From: Candidatus Elarobacter sp.
Lineage (GTDB): Bacteria > Vulcanimicrobiota > Vulcanimicrobiia > Vulcanimicrobiales > Vulcanimicrobiaceae
Length of the DNA: 8,907 nt
NCBI GenBank assembly: GCA_030150085.1
Contig: JASLGJ010000393.1
Location: 1 to 8,907 of the forward strand
Direction: 5' to 3'
Of the stretch, positions 1 to 6,324 are shown in pieces. Within the stretch, counting starts at the first letter, position 1. Each line of letters opens with the position of its first letter. The translations under genes were made by a program, and so were the position numbers. Below the pieces are notes generated by a model. The model was not told the DNA's origin, searched no databases, and saw nothing but the letters and a program-made list of their open reading frames with translations.

Positions 1-1
1 G

Positions 2-1057
2 CTCGTGCGGCTGGTCCACCGCGCGACCGCGCAGCCGCTCCCCGCGGTGCGCATCGTCGACATGGGCGCGGAGTTCGCGGCCGGCAACCGGCGCGTGTTC
101 TCCACCGCGCTGGCCGAGGCGATCGGCGCGCGCCTGGAACGCAGCGAGAAGACCGTGCTGTTCATCAACCGCCGCGGCAGCGCGCGCTTCGTGCTCTGCC
201 GCAGCTGCGGCAGCGTGCCGGAGTGCCCGCGCTGCTCGGTCTCGCTCACCGTCCACCGCGGCGAAGGGCTCTTGCGCTGCCACTGGTGCGACTACCAGAA
301 CGCGATCCCCGAGCTGTGCCTGACCTGCGGCGCGGGCCCGGTCAAGGAGTTCGGTGCCGGCACCGAGCGCGTCGCCGAGGAGACGCAGCGCCTCTTCCCC
401 GACGCGGTCGTGATCCGCATGGACTCCGACACGACGACGCGGGTGGGCGACCACGCCCGACTGCTGGAGCGCTTCGCCGAGGAAGGCGACATCCTGGTCG
501 GCACGCAGATGGTGGCCAAGGGCTTGGACTTCCCGCAGGTCACGCTGGTCGGCGCGGTCGCCGCCGACCTCGACCTGCACGTCCCCGACTACCGCGCCGC
601 GGAGCGCACCTTCGGGCTGCTGACGCAAGTCTGCGGCCGCAGCGGCCGGGCCCGGGCCGGCGAGGCGATCGTGCAGACCTACTCGCCCGAGCACCCTGCG
701 ATCGGCTTCGCCTCCAAGCACGACTACGACGGCTTCGCCGCGGTCGAGCTGGCCGAGCGCCGGGCGCTGCACTGGCCGCCCTACCGCCGCATGGCGACCC
801 TGGGCGCGATCGGCCGCTCGCGCCGCGCCGTCGAAGCCGCGATCGCCCGCTGGGCCGACGCCCTGCGCGGCGACGAGCGCTTCGAGGTCCTCGGCCCCGC
901 CCCGTACCCAGTCGCCCGCGTCAACGAGGAATGGCGCTACCGCGCCGCCGTCCGCACCCGCGACATGCCGGCCCTGCGCACCGCGCTACGCGAGCGCATC
1001 CTCCCCCTCGCCGCCGCGAACGAAGGCGTGCGCCTGGCGATTACGATCGACGCATAG
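2..1057 (+). CDS. priA: Primosomal protein N' (replication restart helicase PriA), 3' part
   Basis: This is the C-terminal half of PriA, the 3'-to-5' DNA helicase that recognises stalled or collapsed replication forks and starts reloading of the replisome. The reading frame is open to the left edge, so the N-terminal DNA-binding domain and the Walker A/B part of the helicase lie outside the window. The GTG at 5 is only the first in-frame codon that looks like a start. Counting from it, eight cysteines form the two PriA zinc sites: C65, C68, C74, C77, C92, C95, C105 and C108 (patterns CRSC, CPRC, CHWC, CLTC). These are followed by the late helicase motifs GTQMVAKGLDF (166-176) and QVCGRSGR (208-215). 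The remainder is the PriA C-terminal domain, ending in a TAG stop. The identification is firm. Downstream there is only a 58-bp gap before a lipoprotein gene. Confidence 0.96.
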   Translation, partial: LVRLVHRATAQPLPAVRIVDMGAEFAAGNRRVFSTALAEAIGARLERSEKTVLFINRRGSARFVLCRSCGSVPECPRCSVSLTVHRGEGLLRCHWCDYQNAIPELCLTCGAGPVKEFGAGTERVAEETQRLFPDAVVIRMDSDTTTRVGDHARLLERFAEEGDILVGTQMVAKGLDFPQVTLVGAVAADLDLHVPDYRAAERTFGLLTQVCGRSGRARAGEAIVQTYSPEHPAIGFASKHDYDGFAAVELAERRALHWPPYRRMATLGAIGRSRRAVEAAIARWADALRGDERFEVLGPAPYPVARVNEEWRYRAAVRTRDMPALRTALRERILPLAAANEGVRLAITIDA

Positions 1058-1115
1058 TCCTAGGACCTTCGGGGTAGTATGGCGGCGGGCGAACTCAACT
1101 CAGGAAGGGATCAAC

Positions 1116-1652
1116 TTGCAAGCGTACCGTTGGCTGGCGATCGCCGCCGCAGCCGCTTTGACGGCATGCTCGGGGACGAACGGAGCGTCCACGCTCGTAC
1201 CGCAAACCACCTCGGGCGCCGCGCGCGGCATCGCCGGCACGGCTCCGGGCGAAACCGGCGTCTGGGGCCAAGTCGTTCACGCCGTTCCGTCCGTCCTCGC
1301 GCTGACCACCTGCGGAGGTGCGGGCTCGTTCGATGCGATCGAGAACTTCCACGGCGACGTCACCGCGGTGCCCGAAGACCCGCAGTTGGTGAGCGTCGAT
1401 CCGCCCGCCCAGGTGAACGAGGTCTATCCGACCCTGGGCGGCCTCAAGCACGCGGTGTTCACCGTCCACGCGCTCGGACCGGCCGGCTCGACCCGCATCG
1501 TGGTGACCGACAAGAAGGGCAACGTCGGCTACGTCAGCGTGACGGTCGTCTCGTGCATCGTCACTCCGCCGCCGCCGGTCTGCTCGTCATCGTCGGCTCG
1601 CCGGGTCGATGGAAAGCGCCGGGTCAACAGCGGCACCGTGGGGATCTGCTGA
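1116..1652 (+). CDS. Small predicted lipoprotein of unknown function
   Basis: A 178-residue protein with a lipoprotein signal peptide: a short basic start, a hydrophobic alanine-rich stretch (about 6-16) and the lipobox L-T-A-C with Cys18 as the lipidated residue. The mature part begins with a low-complexity Ser/Thr/Gly/Ala linker (about 19-48). Then comes a beta-rich region (about 50-147) whose last strands (FTVHAL, TRIVVTD, GYVSVTVVSC) look like an Ig-like or bacterial surface domain. Cys66 and Cys147 bracket that region and could form a disulfide. The tail after the proline run (151-154) is basic and ends in Cys178. The start is a TTG at 1116, chosen because an AGGAAGG ribosome site lies at 1102-1108 and the signal peptide begins there. 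A TAGTAT element at 1075-1080 could be a -10 box, but I see no matching -35. I do not recognise the family; an outer surface or periplasmic role is inference. Confidence 0.72.
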   Translation: MQAYRWLAIAAAAALTACSGTNGASTLVPQTTSGAARGIAGTAPGETGVWGQVVHAVPSVLALTTCGGAGSFDAIENFHGDVTAVPEDPQLVSVDPPAQVNEVYPTLGGLKHAVFTVHALGPAGSTRIVVTDKKGNVGYVSVTVVSCIVTPPPPVCSSSSARRVDGKRRVNSGTVGIC

Positions 1653-1673
1653 ACGCGGGCTCGCGTCCAGCGC

Positions 1674-1714
1674 AAAAAGACGAGGCCGCCAGGAGGGCGG
1701 CCTCGTCGTATTTT
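1674..1714. terminator. Bidirectional intrinsic terminator between lipoprotein gene and rpsT
   Basis: A perfect 12-bp stem (1679-1690 paired with 1696-1707) closes a 5-base AGGAG loop. On the plus strand it is followed by GTATTTT (1708-1714). On the minus strand it is followed directly by five U residues, the complement of the A tract at 1674-1678. It lies 22 bp after the lipoprotein stop and about 20 bp after the rpsT stop, so it can end transcription from both converging genes. The U tract is better for the minus-strand (rpsT) transcript. Confidence 0.88.
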
Positions 1715-1733
1715 CGGGGCGACGGCCCGGCCG

Positions 1734-1988
1734 TCAGGCCTTGGCGGCCTGCTTGGCGACGGCCTTAGCCAGGCGGGCCTTCTTGCGGGCGGCCTTGTTG
1801 GGGTGGATGATCCCCTTGCGCGCGGCCTTGTCGAACTGCGCCTCGACCGAGGACACGAACTCGGCGGCGGCACCGGCCGACTTCGCCTTCTTGAAGACGG
1901 TCTTCAGGCGGGTCTTGGTGGCCAGGTTCCGCAGCGTGCGCTTCTCGCTCTGGCGCGTCCACTTGACGGCGGCTTTGATATTGGGCAC
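1734..1988 (-). CDS. rpsT: 30S ribosomal protein S20
   Basis: An 84-residue, lysine- and alanine-rich helical protein with the features of bacterial S20: the MPNIKAA start, the central RNA-binding helices (KWTRQSEKRTLRN, TRLKTVFKKAK) and the conserved C-terminal segment GIIHPNKAARKKARLAK. S20 binds 16S rRNA early in 30S assembly. The start is a GTG at 1986-1988, fixed by the family's MPNIK N-terminus. No Shine-Dalgarno sequence precedes it. Instead the transcript reads CUACUCCUC right before the start, which resembles the anti-Shine-Dalgarno end of 16S rRNA rather than its complement. Only 34 nt separate it from the rsgA stop, so it may be read from an rsgA transcript or from its own promoter in that gap (a weak TATGGT, 4 of 6 matches to a -10 box). 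Transcription should end at the hairpin at 1674-1714. Confidence 0.96.
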   Translation of the reverse strand: MPNIKAAVKWTRQSEKRTLRNLATKTRLKTVFKKAKSAGAAAEFVSSVEAQFDKAARKGIIHPNKAARKKARLAKAVAKQAAKA

Positions 1989-2022
1989 GAGGAGTAGACT
2001 ACCATAAAGGGGGCACGCGGGT

Positions 2023-2916
2023 CTAGGTCTGGGGCGGGTTGAGCACGATCTCGCGGTAGGAGGCGTAGCGGCTGGGCGCGATCCGGCCCTCCTCGACCGC
2101 CCGCCGGACCCCGCAGTCCGGCTCGCTCAGGTGGCGGCAGTCCTTGAACCGGCAGCGGGTGGCGGGCTCGCGCATCTCGACGAACAGCTCGGCCACCTCG
2201 GCGGCCGGCATGGGGTCGAGCACGAACTCCCCGATCCCCGGGCTGTCGACCAGGAAGCCCTCGCCCAGCCGGAAGAGCCGGGCCGAGGTGGTGGTCTGGC
2301 GCCCCCGCCCGAAGCGCGAGAGGTCGCCCACCACCCCGATCCCGCCTAGGGCGCGGAAGATGCTCGACTTGCCGACCCCCGAGTTGCCGACCAGCAGGGC
2401 GTGCCGGTCGGCCAGGGTCGCGCGCAGCGCGTCGATTCCCCGCCCTTCCTTGGGCTGCAGGAGCAGGGCCGGGACCCCGACCGCGCGGTACAGCGCGGCG
2501 GTCCGCTCGGCCGCCTCCTCGCCGGCCAGGTCGGCCTTGGTCAGCAGCAGCAGGGCCGCGACCTCGTGCTGGACCGCGAAGGCCACCAGCTGGTCGATCA
2601 TGGTCAGGTGCAGGGGCGGGTCAACCAGGGCCGCGACGATCGCGATGGTGTCGATGTTGGCCGCCATCGTCTTGGTCCGCCCGCCGCCCGTCCGCCGGAC
2701 CAGGGCGAACCCGCGCGGGTGGACGCGCTCGATCACCACCCGGTCCTCCGCGATCCGCTTGGCCTCGACGAGATCGCCCGGGACCACCATCGCGGCGTGC
2801 CGCTCGCCCTTGCGCATCGAGGCCAGGGTCGGCTCGCGCTCGTCCTCGGCCACGATCCAGGCCGCGTTGCGGCCGACCGCGATGACCCGGGCCCGGCGGA
2901 GTCCGTCCTCGCTCAC
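2023..2916 (-). CDS. rsgA: Ribosome small-subunit assembly GTPase RsgA (YjeQ/EngC)
   Basis: RsgA is a circularly permuted GTPase that checks late maturation of the 30S subunit near the decoding site. The 297 residues show the expected order: an N-terminal OB-fold (about 8-75, including GRNAAWIVAEDE and PGDLVEA), then G4 TKAD (126-129), G1/P-loop GNSGVGKS (177-184), the TTT stretch of G2 (208-210), G3 DSPG (224-227), and a C-terminal zinc knuckle C255-x4-C260-x-H262-x5-C268. All key residues are present and the length is normal for the family. The start is a GTG at 2914-2916. No ribosome-binding site is visible upstream, and the next gene, divergent, begins only 15 bp away. rpsT follows on the same strand, so two 30S-assembly genes sit in tandem. 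Confidence 0.96.
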   Translation of the reverse strand: MSEDGLRRARVIAVGRNAAWIVAEDEREPTLASMRKGERHAAMVVPGDLVEAKRIAEDRVVIERVHPRGFALVRRTGGGRTKTMAANIDTIAIVAALVDPPLHLTMIDQLVAFAVQHEVAALLLLTKADLAGEEAAERTAALYRAVGVPALLLQPKEGRGIDALRATLADRHALLVGNSGVGKSSIFRALGGIGVVGDLSRFGRGRQTTTSARLFRLGEGFLVDSPGIGEFVLDPMPAAEVAELFVEMREPATRCRFKDCRHLSEPDCGVRRAVEEGRIAPSRYASYREIVLNPPQT

Positions 2917-2931
2917 GCGAACGTCGAAACG

Positions 2932-3261
2932 GTGATCGTCTCGCGCACCGTGACCCTCGCCGACCCGCTCGCTCGCGCGAACGTGGCCGAGGCGCTGCGC
3001 GGGCCGGGCGGCCCGCTGGGCGTGCTCGAGGTGGTGGAGGACGGCCCCGTCCTGGCGGTGCGCTTCGACGACGCGATCAGCGCGCCCGAGCTGATCGACG
3101 ACCTGATCGCGATCGAGTCGGTCTTCGTGCCGGCCCGCAGCAGCGCGGAGCTGGCGGCCGAGGAGGCCGCCGCGATGGCCGCGGTCGGCCTGGCCGATCC
3201 CGAGCTGGACGGCACCCGCATCATCGAGACGTATCTGGTGAAGGACGGCGCGCGCAGGTGA
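2932..3261 (+). CDS. Unrecognised 109-residue protein opening the c-di-AMP operon
   Basis: I do not recognise this family. From a GTG at 2932 the frame gives 109 residues, acidic and alanine-rich, with no signal peptide, membrane segment or cysteine. The visible secondary-structure pattern is strand (IVSRTVTL, 2-9), helix (DPLARANVAEAL, 11-22), two strands (GVLEVVED and VLAVRFDD, about 30-48), helix (SAPELIDDLIAIES, 51-64), then an alanine-rich helix (about 70-85) and a final strand (RIIETYLV). The first part is compatible with a beta-alpha-beta-beta-alpha (ferredoxin-like) fold, which is inference only. Its stop overlaps the cdaA start by 4 nt (GTGA, 3258-3261), so the two are very likely translated together. 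A second possible GTG start is at 2950, and the frame also stays open upstream into DNA opposite rsgA. No Shine-Dalgarno supports either start. A role tied to c-di-AMP synthesis is suggested only by position. Confidence 0.68.
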   Translation: MIVSRTVTLADPLARANVAEALRGPGGPLGVLEVVEDGPVLAVRFDDAISAPELIDDLIAIESVFVPARSSAELAAEEAAAMAAVGLADPELDGTRIIETYLVKDGARR

Positions 3262-4121
3262 ACTGGCCGCAGCTCGTCCTGCACTTCGGCGTCACGGACG
3301 CGATCGACATCCTGGCCACCTCCGTGCTGATCTACTACCTGCTGCTGCTGATCCGCGGCACCCGGGCGGTGCAGATCATGCTCGGCCTGTTCGTGCTGGT
3401 CGTGATCCTGGCGGTCTCCAACTTGCTGCACCTGCTCGTCCTCGCCACGGTCATGCAGTATCTCCTGCTGGGAACGGCGGTCACGCTCCCGATCGTGTTC
3501 CAGCCCGAGCTGCGGCGCGGGCTCGAGCAGCTCGGCCGGGGGCGGGTGTTCGTGCGCGACCGGCGGGCCGAGGACGACGTGGCGGCCGAGCAGATCCGGA
3601 TCGTCACCGGGGCCGCCTTCGCGCTGGCCCGCCAGCGCATCGGCGCGCTGGTCGTGATCGAGCAGCAGACGGGCTTGCGCGAGTACGTCGAGAGCGGCAC
3701 CGCGCTCGACGCCCGCCTCTCGCTCGACCTGCTGCTGGCGATCTTCACGAAGTCGTCGCCGCTGCACGACGGCGCGGTGATCGTGCGCGACCTGCTGGTC
3801 GAGGGCGCGGCCTGCTTTCTGCCCCTGAGCGACAACGTGATCGCGGTCGAGCGCCACCTGGGCACCCGCCACCGCGCCGCGGTCGGGCTCTCCGAGCAGA
3901 CCGACGCGGTGGTGGTGGTCGTGAGCGAGGAGAGCGGCCTGGTCTCGGTCGCGCGCGCGGGCCGGCTCTCGGTCCCGATCGACGACGAAGAGCGGCTGCG
4001 CCGCGTGCTGGCGGCCTGCATCCGCCCGACCCGCCGCCGCGCCCAGGCCGAGGGCAACCCGCTCGCCAACCTGCTGCGAGCCAGTCGTGCTCAACCTCCT
4101 GCGGAACAACTTCGGACTTAA
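3258..4121 (+). CDS. cdaA: Membrane diadenylate cyclase CdaA (c-di-AMP synthase)
   Basis: CdaA condenses two ATP into cyclic di-AMP, a second messenger controlling potassium, osmotic balance and cell-wall state. The 287-residue protein has the normal layout: three membrane helices at about 14-32, 37-55 and 60-80, the junction FQPELRRGLEQLGRG (81-95), then the cytosolic DAC domain (about 108-255). Catalytic motifs are intact: LHDGAVIV with D171-G172-A173, and GTRHRAA with R204-H205-R206. The SEESG turn at 223-227 is also typical. The C-terminal tail (about 258-287) is basic and looks disordered. The start is a GTG overlapping the previous gene's stop by 4 nt. The 3' end overlaps cdaR by 35 nt. 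The order cdaA-cdaR-glmM is the conserved arrangement known from Firmicutes and several other phyla. Confidence 0.97.
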   Translation: MNWPQLVLHFGVTDAIDILATSVLIYYLLLLIRGTRAVQIMLGLFVLVVILAVSNLLHLLVLATVMQYLLLGTAVTLPIVFQPELRRGLEQLGRGRVFVRDRRAEDDVAAEQIRIVTGAAFALARQRIGALVVIEQQTGLREYVESGTALDARLSLDLLLAIFTKSSPLHDGAVIVRDLLVEGAACFLPLSDNVIAVERHLGTRHRAAVGLSEQTDAVVVVVSEESGLVSVARAGRLSVPIDDEERLRRVLAACIRPTRRRAQAEGNPLANLLRASRAQPPAEQLRT

Positions 4122-4758
4122 GCTCCTCGCGGTCGCCTTGGCGGTCGTCGCCTGGGGCTATTTCCACGTCGCCGCCGCGCCCGGCACCACCGCCCGCTTC
4201 GACCAGACCCTGGCCGTGCCGATCGTCGTGACCGGGCTCAAGACGGGCTACCAGGCGCGCTTCGAGGACAAGATCGCGACGGTGGTGGTCGAGGTGCCGC
4301 GCAACGGCGCGGTGCTCAAGCCCGACCAGGTCCAGGCCGTGCTCGACGTGACCGACCTGAGCGACCCCGGCTTCCACAACGTGCCGGTCAAGATCGTCTC
4401 GCCCGACATCGCGATCAAGTCGCTCTCGCCGGCCTCGGTCACGCTCTCGCTCGACCGGCTGGAGGAGCGCAGCGTGCCGGTCGGCGTCGACTACGCCGGC
4501 GACCGGCGCGGGATCGTGGTCGAGTCGGCCGCGGTCGACCCGCCCGCGACGACGATCCGCGGCGTCGGGACCGACCTGGCCCGGGTTACCGGCGTTCGGG
4601 TCGGCATTCCGATCCCCGCCAAGCCGCAGCAGTTCGACGCGATGATCCGCCCCACGCCCACCGACGCGCGCGGCAACGAAGTCCCCGGCGTGCAGATCTC
4701 GCCCAACCTGGTCCGCGTCCGCGTCCACTTCATCGCCACCACCTCGAAAGCGAAGTAG
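4087..4758 (+). CDS. cdaR: YbbR-domain membrane protein, CdaA partner (CdaR)
   Basis: A 223-residue protein with one N-terminal membrane anchor (about 9-28, LKLLAVALAVVAWGYF, preceded by the characteristic NNFGLK) and an extracytoplasmic beta-rich region. Two YbbR repeats can be made out, at about 40-124 and 127-215. Each ends in a segment of the type ASVTLSLDRLEERSVPV or NLVRVRVHFI. Bacillus CdaR carries more YbbR repeats, so this is a short form. CdaR binds the membrane part of CdaA and changes its activity; that is known from the family, not visible here. The start is a GTG at 4087 inside the end of cdaA, chosen because the conserved anchor begins there. No ribosome site is evident, and the overlap suggests coupled translation. 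glmM begins 10 nt after the stop. Confidence 0.9.
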   Translation: MLNLLRNNFGLKLLAVALAVVAWGYFHVAAAPGTTARFDQTLAVPIVVTGLKTGYQARFEDKIATVVVEVPRNGAVLKPDQVQAVLDVTDLSDPGFHNVPVKIVSPDIAIKSLSPASVTLSLDRLEERSVPVGVDYAGDRRGIVVESAAVDPPATTIRGVGTDLARVTGVRVGIPIPAKPQQFDAMIRPTPTDARGNEVPGVQISPNLVRVRVHFIATTSKAK

Positions 4759-4768
4759 CAGCAACCAC

Positions 4769-6115
4769 ATGGCCAGACTGTTCGGCACCGACGGCGTGCG
4801 CGGCGTCGCGAACCTCGACCTCACGCCGGAGCTGGCATACCAGATCGGGCGCGCCGGCGCGGCGGTGATCGCGCACGAGCAGCCGCTCGAGAAGCCGGTC
4901 GTGGTCGGGCGCGACACCCGGCTGTCGGGCCCGATGCTCGAGGGCGCGATCGTCGCCGGCATCGCCTCGACCGGGCGCAACGCGGTGCTGCTGGGCATCG
5001 TGCCGACGCCCGCGGTGGCCTCGATCGCGGTCAGCCTGGGCGCGGCCGCCGGGGTGATGATCTCGGCCTCGCACAACCCGATCGAGGACAACGGCATCAA
5101 GTGGTTCGGCGCCGACGGCTTCAAGCTCTCGGACGCCGTCGAGGACGAGATCGAGTCGCTCATGGGCGCCGACTCGCTCCCGCGCCCGACGGGCCTGGGC
5201 ATCGGCCTGGTGAGCCAGATCCGCGGCCTGGTCGACAACTACTTCGCCAAGCTGGTCGAAACGGGCGGCGACCTGAGCGGGATGACGATCGTGGTCGACG
5301 CCGCCTTCGGCGCGGCCTACCAAGTGGGGCCGAAGATCTTCGAGCGGCTGGGGGCGCGCGTGATCGCGCTGCACGCCGAGGACGACGGCAGCCGGATCAA
5401 CGTCGCGTGCGGCGCGACCCACATGCAGCCCCTGATCGAGCGCGTGCGGGCGGAGAACGCGCGCAGCACCGGCCCGGTGGTGGGCGTCGCGTTCGACGGT
5501 GACGCCGACCGCGCGCTGTTCGTCGACGAGACCGGCGCGGCGCTCTCGGGCGACCACGTCATGCTCGCGCTGGCGCGCGACCTGCACCGCCGCGGCGAGC
5601 TGCCCGGCGACACCGTGGTCGGCACGGTGATGTCCAACATGGGCTTCGAGAAGGCGCTCGAGCGCGAGGGCATCCGGCTGCTGCGGGCGGCGGTCGGCGA
5701 CCGCTACGTGCTCGAGGCGATGCGGGGCGGCGGCTACCGCTTCGGGGGCGAGCAGTCGGGCCACCTGATCGACCTGGCCCGCGGCACCACCGGCGACGGC
5801 CCGATGAGCGCGGTCGCGCTGTTCTCGCTGGTCGCCGCGAGCGGCACCCCGCTGCACCAGCTCGCGGCCGGGCTGGACGTCTACCCCCAGGTGCTGGTCA
5901 ACGTGCGGGTGGCCGACAAGCGGGTCGCCGAGCACCCCGCGGTGCGGGCCGCGGTCGCGGCGGCCGAGCGGGCCCTGCACGGCGAGGGCCGGATCAACGT
6001 CCGCCCCTCGGGCACCGAGCCGCTGGTGCGGGTGATGGTCGAGGCCGGCGACGCCGAGCGCACCCGGGCCATCGCCGAGCAGGTCGCCCAGGCCATCCGC
6101 GGCGTCTCGGCCTGA
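4769..6115 (+). CDS. glmM: Phosphoglucosamine mutase
   Basis: GlmM interconverts glucosamine-6-phosphate and glucosamine-1-phosphate, the step feeding UDP-GlcNAc for peptidoglycan. The 448-residue length is normal. Motifs are in place: MARLFGTDGVRG at the N-terminus, the phosphoserine loop ISASHNP with catalytic Ser101, the metal loop FDGDADR (D243, D245, D247), the sugar-specificity loop GGEQSGH (326-332), and the phosphate-binding loop RPSGTEP (412-418). The stretch NVACGATH (211-218) differs slightly from the more usual NDGCGSTH. ATG at 4769 is the start; no clear Shine-Dalgarno precedes it. It is the last gene of the cdaA operon. In Bacillus and relatives GlmM binds CdaA and lowers its activity, linking c-di-AMP to cell-wall synthesis; whether that holds here is inference. 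Confidence 0.97.
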   Translation: MARLFGTDGVRGVANLDLTPELAYQIGRAGAAVIAHEQPLEKPVVVGRDTRLSGPMLEGAIVAGIASTGRNAVLLGIVPTPAVASIAVSLGAAAGVMISASHNPIEDNGIKWFGADGFKLSDAVEDEIESLMGADSLPRPTGLGIGLVSQIRGLVDNYFAKLVETGGDLSGMTIVVDAAFGAAYQVGPKIFERLGARVIALHAEDDGSRINVACGATHMQPLIERVRAENARSTGPVVGVAFDGDADRALFVDETGAALSGDHVMLALARDLHRRGELPGDTVVGTVMSNMGFEKALEREGIRLLRAAVGDRYVLEAMRGGGYRFGGEQSGHLIDLARGTTGDGPMSAVALFSLVAASGTPLHQLAAGLDVYPQVLVNVRVADKRVAEHPAVRAAVAAAERALHGEGRINVRPSGTEPLVRVMVEAGDAERTRAIAEQVAQAIRGVSA

Positions 6116-6117
6116 GT

Positions 6118-6162
6118 GGGTTCAGCGTTCCGCTGAACCCGTCGCGTTCGGCCTTCGGCCGA
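6118..6162 (+). terminator. Tandem hairpins after glmM, possible terminator
   Basis: Three bases after the glmM stop a perfect 10-bp hairpin (6118-6127 with 6131-6140, loop UUC) is followed by a second 6-bp hairpin (6148-6153 with 6157-6162, also loop UUC). Neither is followed by a run of U, so termination would have to be weak, Rho-assisted or merely 3'-end protection. Position right after the last operon gene is the main support. Confidence 0.45.
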
Positions 6163-6324
6163 GCCGCCCGCCGACCGAATCTTCACCCTCGCCCTCTAAG
6201 GCGATCTTTACGAAAGGCCGATGGAGAGGGGAGGAGATGGCCGGTTGAATCGTCTATCCCCTGGATCGTGGCCCCGAGTTCTCGGGGTACCGAGCTCGGT
6301 GAAGCGTAATCGCTTCGCCCGGTT
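6163..6324 (+). other. Non-coding leader with several hairpins, upstream of the riboswitch
   Basis: No convincing gene lies here and base composition is less GC-rich than in neighbouring genes. Local dyads are visible: CCCTCT (6192-6197) with AGAGGG (6225-6230) enclosing GGC/GCC and a small CTTT-ACG-AAAG hairpin (6206-6216); ATCC/GGAT (6256-6266); CCCCGA/TCGGGG (6272-6287); and GAAGCG-TAAT-CGCTTC (6301-6316). The promoter for the riboswitch transcript should be in this stretch, but I cannot place -35 and -10 boxes with confidence. Confidence 0.4.

Noticed and set aside
1057..1080. Palindrome GTCCTAGGAC and TAGTAT element as a full promoter/operator for the lipoprotein gene
   Set aside because: TAGTAT matches a -10 box at only 4 of 6 bases, no -35 is found at a suitable distance, and one 10-bp palindrome is weak evidence.
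1079..1768. Plus-strand frame overlapping the lipoprotein gene
   Set aside because: Arg-rich shadow. The TTG-started frame has a ribosome site and a proper lipoprotein signal peptide.
2401..2931. Upstream extension of the small gene before cdaA
   Set aside because: The frame stays open, but this part is opposite rsgA and reads as Gly/Arg/Asp/Gln-rich shadow sequence. The ordered strand/helix pattern begins only at about 2932.
2144..2935. Plus-strand open frame opposite rsgA
   Set aside because: Ser/Arg/Thr-rich with no family features; RsgA on the other strand has every catalytic and zinc-binding motif.
3745..5238. Long minus-strand open frame of 497 codons opposite cdaA, cdaR and glmM
   Set aside because: Its translation is low-complexity Arg/Ser/Pro/Asp-rich with no motif, it runs across three well-supported genes, and such antisense frames are expected in very GC-rich DNA.
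4730..5980. Minus-strand open frame of 416 codons opposite glmM
   Set aside because: Composition is dominated by Arg, Asp, His, Val and Ala typical of an antisense shadow, and the plus strand carries an intact GlmM.
6206..6217. Hairpin with an ACGA loop, considered as part of a guanidine-II (mini-ykkC) riboswitch
   Set aside because: That class needs two ACGR hairpins; only one weak stem is present and no guanidine-related gene follows.
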